A DNA stretch of 7,949 nucleotides from an uncultured Sutterella sp. GTDB taxonomy: Bacteria > Pseudomonadota > Gammaproteobacteria > Burkholderiales > Burkholderiaceae_F. Below, piece by piece: positions 1 to 5,735 of the stretch. Under the pieces are notes generated by a model. It searched no databases, was not told the origin of the DNA, and saw only the letters and a list, made by a program, of their open reading frames with translations. A program made the translations under genes and the position numbers. The stretch covers positions 1-7,949 of the forward strand of contig CABSHY010000051.1 of the NCBI GenBank assembly GCA_902477615.1. Direction: 5' to 3'. Within the stretch, counting starts at the first letter, position 1; every line of letters starts with the position of its first letter.

Positions 1-553
1 CACTCATGGGACGAGCCTGATAAGAAGGCTCTTGAGCCGTCGTTTGCGTTTGTTGGTGGCTATAGTAAGAAGCATCATTCTTAGCCGTGCGATTGTTCGT
101 TGCAGAACGATCCATACCCGGCATGGAGGCACCGCCCGCCATGCGTTTAGCCAAGAACAAGCCCATCAACATACGGATAAAGTAGAAGGCAGCAAAGGCC
201 AAAACGGCCATCATCAAAAAGTTAACAAAGCCTTCACCAAAACCCAAAGCGTGAGCTAAAGCCGTGATACCTAACACCCCAGCAAGCCCCATCAACATGT
301 TACGCATAGGACTCGGAGCCGCGGCCGGTTGATTCGGACGAGCTTGGTTGGGAGCAGCTTGTTGTTGGCCCTTTTGTTGGCCAGGAGCTGCCTTTTGCAA
401 GGTAGGAGCGGCAGGTGCCGGCGTACTCTTTTGCAACATCGGTGCAGAACGACCAAAACTTGCTCCACCGCCAAAGCGACGGGCAGCATCAGCCGTCATG
501 GACATCGACATCATCGTTAAACCAATTGCTAATACGGCAATCAACTTTTTCAT
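1..553 (-). CDS. Tim44-like domain membrane protein (N-terminal part, gene runs off left edge)
   Basis: This is an open frame on the minus strand from an ATG at 553-551 to the window edge, with 184 codons visible and no stop. The start is MKKLIAVLAIG followed by a Met-rich hydrophobic run and an A-D-A site near residues 21-23, which reads as a Sec signal peptide. Directly after it comes ARRFGGGASFGR, the Arg/Gly-rich mature N-terminus typical of bacterial Tim44-like proteins. Residues about 40-82 are a low-complexity Ala/Pro/Gln linker. Residues about 85-105 and 108-134 are hydrophobic and probably two membrane segments. The globular Tim44 domain would lie beyond the edge. A GGAG at 564-567 sits 10 nt before the ATG. 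The gene follows ubiE in the same direction after 82 nt, a pairing common in Burkholderiales. Function in bacteria is not established; membrane-associated organisation of quinone synthesis is only a guess from the neighbourhood. Confidence 0.85.
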   Translation of the reverse strand, partial: MKKLIAVLAIGLTMMSMSMTADAARRFGGGASFGRSAPMLQKSTPAPAAPTLQKAAPGQQKGQQQAAPNQARPNQPAAAPSPMRNMLMGLAGVLGITALAHALGFGEGFVNFLMMAVLAFAAFYFIRMLMGLFLAKRMAGGASMPGMDRSATNNRTAKNDASYYSHQQTQTTAQEPSYQARPMS

Positions 554-597
554 GGACTATAAACTCCGAGAAAATAATGGAATAGTTCTTATTTTAC

Positions 598-625
598 AAA
601 AAGCCAACCCTAAGATACGGGCTTT
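598..625 (-). terminator. Weak candidate terminator after ubiE
   Basis: Read on the minus strand, AAAGCC and GGCTTT can pair over a 14-nt loop, and a run of five T overlaps the 3' arm. It lies just after the ubiE stop and before the Tim44-like gene. The stem is only 6 bp with a long loop, so it is at best a partial terminator, and the two genes may still be co-transcribed. Confidence 0.25.
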
Positions 626-635
626 CAACAATCTT

Positions 636-1391
636 TTACACCAACGGTTTTCTGCCGATATGTAATGCACAAACACCAAAGGTCAGGTTGTGCCAATCAA
701 CCGATTCCAGACCGGCCTCTCGCATCATGCCAGCCAAAACCGGTTGGCTCGGATGCATGCGAATAGACTCCGGTAAATAGCGGTAGCTCTCGCTATCACC
801 AGAAATTTTTCCACCCAACCACGGCATTAAGTGAAAAGAATAAAAATCATAGAAAGGTGCGAAGAATCGGTAAACCTTGGAAAACTCCAAAACCATGACC
901 TTACCGCCCGGCTTACACACACGTTGCATTTCCGCCAAAGCGCGATCCTTGTGCGTCATATTGCGCAAACCAAAACTAACGATCACGACATCGAAGGTAT
1001 TGTCCGGAAACGGAAGTTCTTCACAATCGCACTGAACCACCGGCATATCAAAACCGGCTTGGCGCATGCGTTGGGCACCCAGAGAAAGCATCGAGCGATT
1101 AATGTCAGTCGGCCAAACCTCACCGTCCTTACCGACAAGCTTGGCAAACTTTAAAGACAAGTCGGCCGTACCGGAAGCCAAATCCAGCACCTTCATTCCA
1201 CGATCAATATCGGCCTTATGAATGGCATAGCACTTCCAAAGACGGTGCATACCAAAAGACAAAACATCGTTCATTAAATCGTATTTCGGCGCAACAGAGT
1301 CAAAAACCTCACGTACTTGACGTGCTTTATCATCTTCAGCGACACGTTGAAACCCGAAATCGGTTTCTTTTTGATTTTGCTTATCAGACAT
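636..1391 (-). CDS. ubiE: Ubiquinone/menaquinone biosynthesis C-methyltransferase UbiE
   Basis: The product is a 251-residue, SAM-dependent cytoplasmic methyltransferase, the same length as E. coli UbiE. It C-methylates the benzoquinol ring in ubiquinone synthesis and demethylmenaquinol in menaquinone synthesis. Both family signatures are present: YDLMNDVLSFGMHRLW (residues 37-52) and RVCKPGGKVMVLEFS (157-171). The SAM-binding motif VLDLASGTADLS is at 68-79 and the acidic D-I-N of motif II at about 96-98. FGLRN (140-144) is also typical. An upstream in-frame ATG at 1448 would add 19 residues lying inside the DUF971 gene; MSDKQ at 1391 fits family length. The DUF971 stop and this start form TGATATG, with 1 nt between them, which suggests translational coupling. 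No good Shine-Dalgarno lies before the ATG, which also favours coupling. Confidence 0.97.
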   Translation of the reverse strand: MSDKQNQKETDFGFQRVAEDDKARQVREVFDSVAPKYDLMNDVLSFGMHRLWKCYAIHKADIDRGMKVLDLASGTADLSLKFAKLVGKDGEVWPTDINRSMLSLGAQRMRQAGFDMPVVQCDCEELPFPDNTFDVVIVSFGLRNMTHKDRALAEMQRVCKPGGKVMVLEFSKVYRFFAPFYDFYSFHLMPWLGGKISGDSESYRYLPESIRMHPSQPVLAGMMREAGLESVDWHNLTFGVCALHIGRKPLV

Positions 1392-1392
1392 A

Positions 1393-1800
1393 TCAATGAT
1401 GACAAGCCTTTTTGGGCTTGGCTTTAAAAGGTTCGTTTTTAGGATCATCAGGGTCTCTCGAAGCCCCTCGCTCCTGTAATTCGTTTAAATAGGTTTGCCA
1501 ACGGCTATCTTTTTCAGCAAACAAAAGTCTCAAATAATCCCAATCGTAGTAACCCGAATCGTGACCGTCAGAGAAAATAATTCGGATTGCATACAAACCC
1601 ACGGGCTCAATGCCTACAATGCCAACATCTCGCTTCCCGACTTGTAATTGAGCTTGATCGGGAGAGTGACCTTGAACCTCTGCCGACGGGCTCATGACTC
1701 GCAAGTACTCAGCAGAAAGCAACATTTGGCGACCATCGTAGTCAACAATCTCTAAAACTTTCGATTGGTTGTGATAGATGATATTTGACGGTGATTGCAT
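1393..1800 (-). CDS. DUF971 (GBBH-like N-terminal domain) protein
   Basis: The product is a small cytoplasmic protein of 135 residues. It matches the DUF971 / gamma-butyrobetaine hydroxylase-like N-terminal family. Recognisable blocks are LSAEYLRVMSPSAEVQGH (28-45), the VGKRDVGIVGIEPVG stretch (54-68), and FSDGHDSGYYDWDYLRLL (76-93). The last 30 residues are charged, Lys/Pro-rich and end in His-His, probably a disordered tail. There is no oxygenase domain, so hydroxylase activity is not implied; the biochemical role of standalone copies is unknown. The gene sits 1 nt upstream of ubiE and only 20 bp downstream of a tRNA-Arg. The 20-bp spacer lacks a Shine-Dalgarno sequence, yet the start fits the family alignment, because the beta strand reading SKVLEIVDYDG begins at residue 13. 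Confidence 0.9.
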   Translation of the reverse strand: MQSPSNIIYHNQSKVLEIVDYDGRQMLLSAEYLRVMSPSAEVQGHSPDQAQLQVGKRDVGIVGIEPVGLYAIRIIFSDGHDSGYYDWDYLRLLFAEKDSRWQTYLNELQERGASRDPDDPKNEPFKAKPKKACHH

Positions 1801-1820
1801 GCTTAAAGACTAGAAAAAGT

Positions 1821-1895
1821 TGGCACCTCCGACAGGGATCGAACCTGTGACGCGACCTTCGGAGGGTCGCATGATATCCACTTCACCACGGAGGC
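1821..1895 (-). tRNA. tRNA-Arg(CCG)
   Basis: The 75-nt minus-strand sequence folds into a full cloverleaf. The acceptor stem is GCCTCCG / CGGAGGT, with one G-T pair, then discriminator G and an encoded CCA at 1823-1821. The D arm is GTGA-AGTGGATA-TCAT. The anticodon arm is CGACC-CTCCGAA-GGTCG, with anticodon CCG at 1862-1860. The variable loop is 4 nt, and the T arm is ACAGG-TTCGATC-CCTGT. The anticodon reads the arginine codon CGG. The D loop carries A after the GG pair, the position of the A20 arginine identity element. The gene lies between priA and the DUF971 gene on the same strand. Confidence 0.97.
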
Positions 1896-1898
1896 AGG

Positions 1899-1911
1899 GC
1901 TATTGATTATA
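1899..1911 (-). promoter_or_regulatory. Candidate tRNA-Arg promoter (-10 box)
   Basis: A perfect minus-strand TATAAT lies at 1911-1906, ten bases before the first base of the tRNA. This would place the transcript start around 1899 and leave a 5' leader of only a few nucleotides. The -35 region is poor: the best match is GCAACA, 18 bp upstream. I see no terminator between the tRNA and the DUF971 gene, so this promoter could also drive DUF971 and ubiE. Confidence 0.5.
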
Positions 1912-1942
1912 AAGAACTAAAAGCGGTTTTGTTGCTCACTCA

Positions 1943-3970
1943 TTACACGTCGATAGGATCAACATCCATGACCCAGTGCACAGAGGTTTTTAATTGAAAC
2001 AATTGTTCCATCCAAGCAGACAAAAATTGATTCAACTTCGCTCTCGACGGTGCCTCAATCAACAATTGCCCCCGGTCGCGATCAGCCACTCTCATCACCG
2101 CCATTGGAATAGGGTCAAAAATGGCAATTTCGTTTAATTCATAACGATCTCGAATAGCTTCTCCTATTGAAACCGCCGTCGTTAAAAACTCAATTGCCTT
2201 ATCAAGGTTGGGCGCATCGGCTAGCAATAAAGCTTGCGAAACAAAGGGGCTCGTCCCTTCCATCTCTCGTATGGCCAACAATTCATCTGCAAACATTTCA
2301 TAATTTTGTTGCGCCAATGCCTTAAAGATCGGCCGATCACCAAAACGACTCTGCACCATCAATTTCGCAGTCAAACCGCCACGTCCAGCTCGACCTGCCA
2401 CTTGCATCAAGTTGGCAAACGCTCTTTCCTCACTGCGAGGATTAGCGCTAACCAATTGTGCGTCTACATTAAGAACAACCACTAAAGAGACATTTTGGAA
2501 ATCGTGTCCCTTGGCCACCATTTGAGTTCCGACTAAAATATCGACTTCACCAGCATGCACTGCTTCAAAAGCCTTTTGAGCTGCATTTTTTCTCTGGGTG
2601 CTATCTCGGTCAATTCTAAGAATCTTTGCTTGAGGCCATAGCGCTTGCAATTGCTCTTCAATACGCTGAGTGCCCGCCCCAAGAGGCGCCAAATCCACAT
2701 TTCCGCAATCAGGGCATTTGGAATACACAGGAGCAGTCCACCCGCAATGATGGCACATCAATCGGCGATGAGACTTATGGTAAACCGCATACGTTGAACA
2801 ATGCGGACATGTCGATAGCCACCCACAACTCGGACAAGTTAATACGGGGGCATAACCTCGGCGATTTAAAAACACAATCACCTGTTCTTTGCGCTCAAGC
2901 GTTTGAGTTATCTCATCAACGATGGATTGTGCCAATCCGCTAACCGTTTTCCCCTCTTTAGGATTAATTACTTCCAAGGTCGGTAAAACTGCATCTTTGA
3001 CCGCACGGTGGTGCAACGTCAGCAGTTGATAGCGCTGTGCACGCACATGAGCCCATGTTTCTAATGACGGAGTAGCCGAGCCCAGTACCACCGGAATATC
3101 CATTAACTGAGCTCGTTTGACCGCTAAATCTCGGGCAGAATAACGAATACCATCGCCCGCCTTATATGAAAGGTCGTGCTCTTCATCCACAACAATGAGC
3201 TTTAAATTGGGAATGCTCGCAAAAACTGACATGCGCGTGCCAATCAGTATTTGCGCACGCTTTTCATGCATCGCTAACCAAGATCGTGCCCGTTCCCCTT
3301 GTGAAAGCCCTGAGTGTAGACACACAACTGAAATGTCTGGAAAATGGGAGCGAACGCGGCTTTCAAGTTGTGGTGTCAAGTTAATTTCAGGCACCAAAAA
3401 CAAAACTTGAGCCGAAGAGTCGTCATTAAAAACCGACTCCATCATATTGAGATAGACTTCAGTCTTCCCACTTCCCGTCACGCCATGCAAGACCATAGGG
3501 CTAAATCCAGAACTCTCTTTCAGAGTTTGAACTGCCAAAGTCTGCTCCTCATTTAAGTCGTGTTTGACTTGAGGGGAAAAGGTTGGGCGTTTCCCTTGCT
3601 TTCGCAATCGATCCAACGATTGTTGATAACGCACGCCGGGTTTGGTTCGGAAAAAATTAGGAAGACAGCTCAGAGCAACTTCCCCCCACCCATGTTGGTA
3701 ATAATCACTGGCAAATTTCGTTAAACGCAACCACTTGTCATCAACGGGGTCAACATCGTCAAATACACGAATAATGCTTTTTTGTTTTTTGGGCTCAATG
3801 TCACAGACCTCGGTGAGCTGAACAATCATACCCACCACTTCTCTGCGTCCTAAAGGCACAACGCAACGAAGACCGACGGCAACAGCCTGATCTTTTTCCA
3901 CTTTATAGGTTAAGACGGGTAATAAAGGAATGTCTAAAACAACTTGCGCAAAAGAGGCAGACGGCAACAT
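1943..3970 (-). CDS. priA: Primosomal protein N' (replication restart helicase PriA)
   Basis: The product is a 675-residue superfamily 2 DNA helicase that recognises stalled or repaired forks and reloads the replicative helicase. The N-terminal about 110 residues form the 3'-end DNA-binding region. Helicase motifs follow in order: Walker A GVTGSGKTE (163-171), FLVPEINLTPQL (191-202), the DEEH box (262-265), GSATPS (297-302), GTQMVAKGHDF (481-491) and QVAGRAGR (523-530). Eight zinc-binding cysteines are present, at C379, C382, C388, C391, C406, C409, C419 and C422. The GAGTQRIEEQL block (431-441) is also typical. It is somewhat shorter than E. coli PriA (732) but has every core motif. The ATG is preceded by GAGGAT (3977-3982), 6 nt away, so this start is well supported. 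The gene is divergent from the DUF167 gene across an AT-rich region carrying DnaA-box-like sites. Nothing separates priA from the downstream tRNA except a candidate promoter. Confidence 0.98.
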   Translation of the reverse strand: MLPSASFAQVVLDIPLLPVLTYKVEKDQAVAVGLRCVVPLGRREVVGMIVQLTEVCDIEPKKQKSIIRVFDDVDPVDDKWLRLTKFASDYYQHGWGEVALSCLPNFFRTKPGVRYQQSLDRLRKQGKRPTFSPQVKHDLNEEQTLAVQTLKESSGFSPMVLHGVTGSGKTEVYLNMMESVFNDDSSAQVLFLVPEINLTPQLESRVRSHFPDISVVCLHSGLSQGERARSWLAMHEKRAQILIGTRMSVFASIPNLKLIVVDEEHDLSYKAGDGIRYSARDLAVKRAQLMDIPVVLGSATPSLETWAHVRAQRYQLLTLHHRAVKDAVLPTLEVINPKEGKTVSGLAQSIVDEITQTLERKEQVIVFLNRRGYAPVLTCPSCGWLSTCPHCSTYAVYHKSHRRLMCHHCGWTAPVYSKCPDCGNVDLAPLGAGTQRIEEQLQALWPQAKILRIDRDSTQRKNAAQKAFEAVHAGEVDILVGTQMVAKGHDFQNVSLVVVLNVDAQLVSANPRSEERAFANLMQVAGRAGRGGLTAKLMVQSRFGDRPIFKALAQQNYEMFADELLAIREMEGTSPFVSQALLLADAPNLDKAIEFLTTAVSIGEAIRDRYELNEIAIFDPIPMAVMRVADRDRGQLLIEAPSRAKLNQFLSAWMEQLFQLKTSVHWVMDVDPIDV

Positions 3971-4067
3971 TAAATGATCCTCGTATCAATGACGTGATTT
4001 TATCAAGACCGAGTTACCTAGGTTAAGATTTCCTTAATCATCCATTCATAACAGGCTTTCAACAAAT

Positions 4068-4076
4068 TGTGCATAA
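4068..4076 (-). promoter_or_regulatory. DnaA box (perfect match to TTATNCACA)
   Basis: The minus strand reads TTATGCACA, a full match to the proteobacterial DnaA-box consensus. It is the strong member of the left pair. Confidence 0.55.
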
Positions 4077-4079
4077 CTT

Positions 4080-4088
4080 TGTGTATAT
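4080..4088 (-). promoter_or_regulatory. Near-consensus DnaA box
   Basis: The minus strand reads ATATACACA, one mismatch from TTATNCACA at the first base. It starts 12 bp from the neighbouring perfect box in the same orientation, which would put both on nearly the same helix face. Confidence 0.4.
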
Positions 4089-4254
4089 CTTGGTTTATGC
4101 CTGTCTTTTATACAGTTTGCCCGTTATCTACGCAAAATGAGAGAAAAAGTAGCAAAATAAAAATAGCCTTATTATTCAACGTGTTACAAATTTCTAAAAA
4201 TATTAACTATCGGATTTTAAACAATAAATCTAAAAACTAGAGATTTACAGATTT

Positions 4255-4263
4255 TGTGGATAA
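4255..4263 (-). promoter_or_regulatory. DnaA box (perfect TTATCCACA)
   Basis: The minus strand reads TTATCCACA, the highest-affinity DnaA box sequence known from E. coli. It lies at the right edge of the AT-rich core and is the strong member of the right pair. Confidence 0.6.
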
Positions 4264-4266
4264 GTC

Positions 4267-4275
4267 TGTTGATAA
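4267..4275 (-). promoter_or_regulatory. Near-consensus DnaA box
   Basis: The minus strand reads TTATCAACA, one mismatch from TTATCCACA. It starts 12 bp from the perfect box in the same orientation, repeating the geometry of the left pair. It overlaps a candidate -35 element for the DUF167 gene. Confidence 0.4.
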
Positions 4276-4297
4276 TCTTTAAAACAATGTTTGTATT
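4269..4297 (+). promoter_or_regulatory. Candidate promoter of the DUF167 gene
   Basis: TTGATA (4269-4274, five of six to TTGACA) is followed after 17 bp by TGTATT (4292-4297, four of six to TATAAT). This would give a leader of about 60 nt before the DUF167 start. The -35 lies inside a near-consensus DnaA box, so bound DnaA would compete with RNA polymerase if the assignment is right. Such matches arise easily in AT-rich DNA. Confidence 0.25.
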
Positions 4298-4362
4298 CGA
4301 GAAAGTGACGGTTCTTCGCTATCATTGACTGACGAAAATTACATTATCAAGGAAAGCTATTA

Positions 4363-4656
4363 ATGACCCTTCCTGTCTGGCTTAGTGAAAAAGATCAAGA
4401 CATCGTTTTGCGCCTTCATGCACAACCCGGTGCTAAGCGTACTTCTGTCGTCGGGCTCTACGGAGACAAGTTGAAGATTGCTGTAGCAACCCCTCCGGTC
4501 GATGGTAAAGCCAATCAAGCGATTATTGCTTTCTTAGCCAAGACGTTAGGCATTTCCAAATCGAAACTTACCCTCATCAGTGGTGAGACAAGTCGAGAAA
4601 AAAGAATACGCATCCAAGGCATTACCGCCAATGAATGCGTAGCTAAGTTGCAGTAA
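4363..4656 (+). CDS. DUF167 family protein (YggU-like)
   Basis: The product is a small soluble protein of 97 residues and the only plus-strand gene here. It matches the DUF167 / YggU family. The LHAQPGAKRTSVVG stretch (18-31) is the conserved beta strand and PGA-K-S/T turn. DKLKIAVATPPVDGKAN (35-51) is the family's most conserved block, followed by the AIIAFLAKTLGISKS helix (53-67). LISGETSREKRIRIQG (71-86) is the closing G-x-x-S-R-x-K motif. The length is usual for the family. AAGGAA at 4349-4354 lies 8 nt before the ATG and supports this start. In many bacteria the gene follows yggT or a PLP-dependent YggS gene; here it stands alone and converges with the universal-stress gene. Its molecular function is not known. 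Confidence 0.93.
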   Translation: MTLPVWLSEKDQDIVLRLHAQPGAKRTSVVGLYGDKLKIAVATPPVDGKANQAIIAFLAKTLGISKSKLTLISGETSREKRIRIQGITANECVAKLQ

Positions 4657-4659
4657 ACA

Positions 4660-4694
4660 AGTCCCCAAAAAGCATTTCTCGTATTTTGAGGACT
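4660..4694. terminator. Shared hairpin between convergent DUF167 and universal-stress genes
   Basis: AGTCCCCAAAA (4660-4670) pairs with TTTTGAGGACT (4684-4694), an 11-bp stem with one C-A mismatch and a 13-nt loop. It starts 3 nt after the DUF167 stop and ends 6 nt before the opposite stop. The T-tracts on either side are poor (TATCTCTTT on plus, TTGTTT on minus), so termination may be inefficient. Its position between convergent stops supports a bidirectional role. Confidence 0.5.
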
Positions 4695-4700
4695 ATCTCT

Positions 4701-5096
4701 TTAACGTACAACCAAAACAGGACGGTCGATCTGAGCCAACGTTTTTTGAGTTTCGCTACCGATAATTAAACTACCTAAGCTTCCCATACCGCGACTACTC
4801 ATAACAACGTAATCTACATCTTCGCGTTTGGCCAATTCCGTGATGCACATCCAAGGGGCTTGTCCGTGTTCAGCAATAACACGGCACGGAACCTCTGCCA
4901 CCTTAGCAGCTTCATAGATTTCACCGAGACGTTCTTGAATTTCAGATGGCTCACCAGCCAAACCATCTGCAGGGGCATCCCCTTTAACAGCCGTCATACC
5001 AATTAATTCAGCATTCAATGGTTTTGCAACTGCGATTGCCGTTTCAATAGCTTTACGACTCAATTCTGTACCGTCGGTACAAACCATAACTTTCAT
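4701..5096 (-). CDS. Universal stress protein family (UspA-like) nucleotide-binding protein
   Basis: The product is a single-domain protein of 131 residues with the alpha/beta Usp fold. MKVMVCTDGTELSRKAIETA (1-20) is the first strand with the D-G-T/S nucleotide-contact loop. The C-terminal loop reads S-x2-G-x9-G-S within residues 100-114, matching the ATP-binding Usp motif G-x2-G-x9-G-S/T except that the first Gly is Ser. The end, DRPVLVVR (124-131), is the usual last strand. Members bind ATP or other nucleotides and are generally induced by stress, but the specific role cannot be read from sequence. A frame opening upstream at 5150 would add 18 residues unlike the family. The ATG at 5096 has GGAG (5103-5106) 6 nt ahead and starts with the conserved strand. 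The gene lies after the atp terminator and probably has its own promoter. Confidence 0.9.
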   Translation of the reverse strand: MKVMVCTDGTELSRKAIETAIAVAKPLNAELIGMTAVKGDAPADGLAGEPSEIQERLGEIYEAAKVAEVPCRVIAEHGQAPWMCITELAKREDVDYVVMSSRGMGSLGSLIIGSETQKTLAQIDRPVLVVR

Positions 5097-5208
5097 AGAC
5101 CACTCCAACAATATCGAATGTGTTTTTAAATTTACACACTTCTCTTTCATTTTAGAAAAGCGCTTGGATACTTTTATCCTACAACGAATTATCTTGAAAG
5201 TGTACTGT

Positions 5209-5239
5209 TTTTCTGCATATCTCTTGATATGTCAGAAAA
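5209..5239. repeat. 13-bp interrupted palindrome in the universal-stress gene leader
   Basis: TTTTCTGCATATC (5209-5221) and GATATG-T-CAGAAAA (5226-5239) are inverted repeats with a 4-nt loop and a single bulged T at 5232. It lies between the atp terminator and the universal-stress gene. No U-tract follows on either strand, so it is not an intrinsic terminator. A GATAAT hexamer on the minus strand at 5193-5188 could be a -10 box, and the palindrome then covers the place of the -35, as a regulator site would. It could instead act as an RNA hairpin. Confidence 0.55.
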
Positions 5240-5250
5240 CTTTAAGCGAT

Positions 5251-5281
5251 AAAAAAAGGCAGATGAAACATCTGCCTTTTT
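5251..5281 (-). terminator. Strong intrinsic terminator of the atp operon
   Basis: GGCAGATG (5258-5265) pairs perfectly with CATCTGCC (5269-5276) over a 3-nt loop. It is flanked by A5253-5257 and T5277-5281, which lengthen the stem to 13 bp. On the minus strand the hairpin is followed by seven T, a textbook intrinsic terminator 17 nt after the atpC stop. The plus strand also has a T-run, so it could act both ways. Confidence 0.93.
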
Positions 5282-5297
5282 AAACGTCCATGAACGC

Positions 5298-5717
5298 TTA
5301 GTGATTGCGTTTGAGCTTGTCGATGGCAGCCAATTCGGCAGCCAAGACAGCCAATTCCGCATCGAGCTTGGCCAAATCGACTTCACTCGTTGCCTTGCTG
5401 CGAGCTTCGCGAGCTTCAGCAATTGCCTTTTCCGTCTTAGCGCGATCCATTTCTTCAGAACGAATAGCGGTATCAGCTAAAACAGTAACAAGGTGCGGTT
5501 GCACTTCAATCACGCCACCCGCAACGAACACTTGTTTCACTTCTTTGGTTTCCGGGAGCGTAATACGCACAAAACCCGGCTTAATCAAAGAGATCAACGG
5601 AGTATGTTGAGGCAGGATACCCAATTCACCGCCTTCACCAGGAAGGGCAACGAACTCGGCATCACCAGAGAAGATTTGCTCTTCAGCGCTAACGACGTTA
5701 ACCTTAATCGTAGACAT
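5298..5717 (-). CDS. atpC: F1Fo ATP synthase epsilon subunit
   Basis: The product is the epsilon subunit (139 residues) of the central stalk, which couples gamma to the c-ring and inhibits ATP hydrolysis. The N-terminal beta sandwich covers about residues 1-85, with VNVVSAEEQIFSG (6-18), ALPGEGGELGILPQHTPL (24-41) and FVAGGVIEVQPHLVTVLAD. The C-terminal helical hairpin is Ala/Glu/Lys-rich (about 95-139). Length is normal. An upstream in-frame ATG at 5744 would add nine residues encoded inside the atpD-atpC hairpin. MSTIKVNV at 5717 matches the family and has GGAG (5723-5726) 5 nt ahead. The gene is last in the operon, 56 nt after atpD. Confidence 0.97.
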   Translation of the reverse strand: MSTIKVNVVSAEEQIFSGDAEFVALPGEGGELGILPQHTPLISLIKPGFVRITLPETKEVKQVFVAGGVIEVQPHLVTVLADTAIRSEEMDRAKTEKAIAEAREARSKATSEVDLAKLDAELAVLAAELAAIDKLKRNH

Positions 5718-5735
5718 AGTTGCTCCGTGGTCGTG

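Larger units (their letters stand above)
3971..4362. other. AT-rich divergent intergenic region with a candidate DnaA-binding cluster (origin-like)
   Basis: This 392-bp gap lies between divergent priA and the DUF167 gene and holds no convincing gene. Counting 4141-4260 by hand gives 28 G+C in 120 bases (23%), against about 44% in the adjacent DUF167 gene. DnaA-box-like 9-mers occur as two pairs: 4068-4076 with 4080-4088, and 4255-4263 with 4267-4275. All are in the same (minus) orientation and each pair is separated by exactly 3 bp. The pairs flank the AT-rich core, as boxes flank an unwinding element in an origin. A 7-bp inverted repeat, TAAATCT (4225-4231) / AGATTTA (4241-4247), lies beside the right pair. 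Box quality and arrangement are seen in the sequence. Origin function is inference and is opposed by lack of a skew switch; DnaA control of flanking promoters or DnaA titration are alternatives. Confidence 0.5.

Noticed and set aside
32..665. Plus-strand frames at 32-259, 329-520 and 348-665
   Set aside because: They run antisense to the Tim44-like gene, whose signal peptide, RFGGGASFGR motif and membrane segments are clear on the minus strand. Their Arg/Cys-rich translations look like shadows.
1392..1448. Upstream ATG that would extend UbiE by 19 residues
   Set aside because: The extension is encoded inside the DUF971 gene, does not resemble UbiE, and makes the protein too long; MSDKQ at 1391 gives the family length of 251.
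4016..4023. ACCTAGGT perfect 8-bp palindrome upstream of priA
   Set aside because: It is too short and isolated to support an operator, with no second copy nearby.
5097..5150. Upstream ATG that would extend the universal-stress protein by 18 residues
   Set aside because: The added residues do not match the family, and a good GGAG sits before the ATG at 5096, where the first conserved beta strand begins.
5189..5422. Minus-strand frame of 77 codons across the atpC end, terminator and palindrome
   Set aside because: It overlaps the atpC 3' end in another frame, crosses a strong terminator and has no recognisable content.
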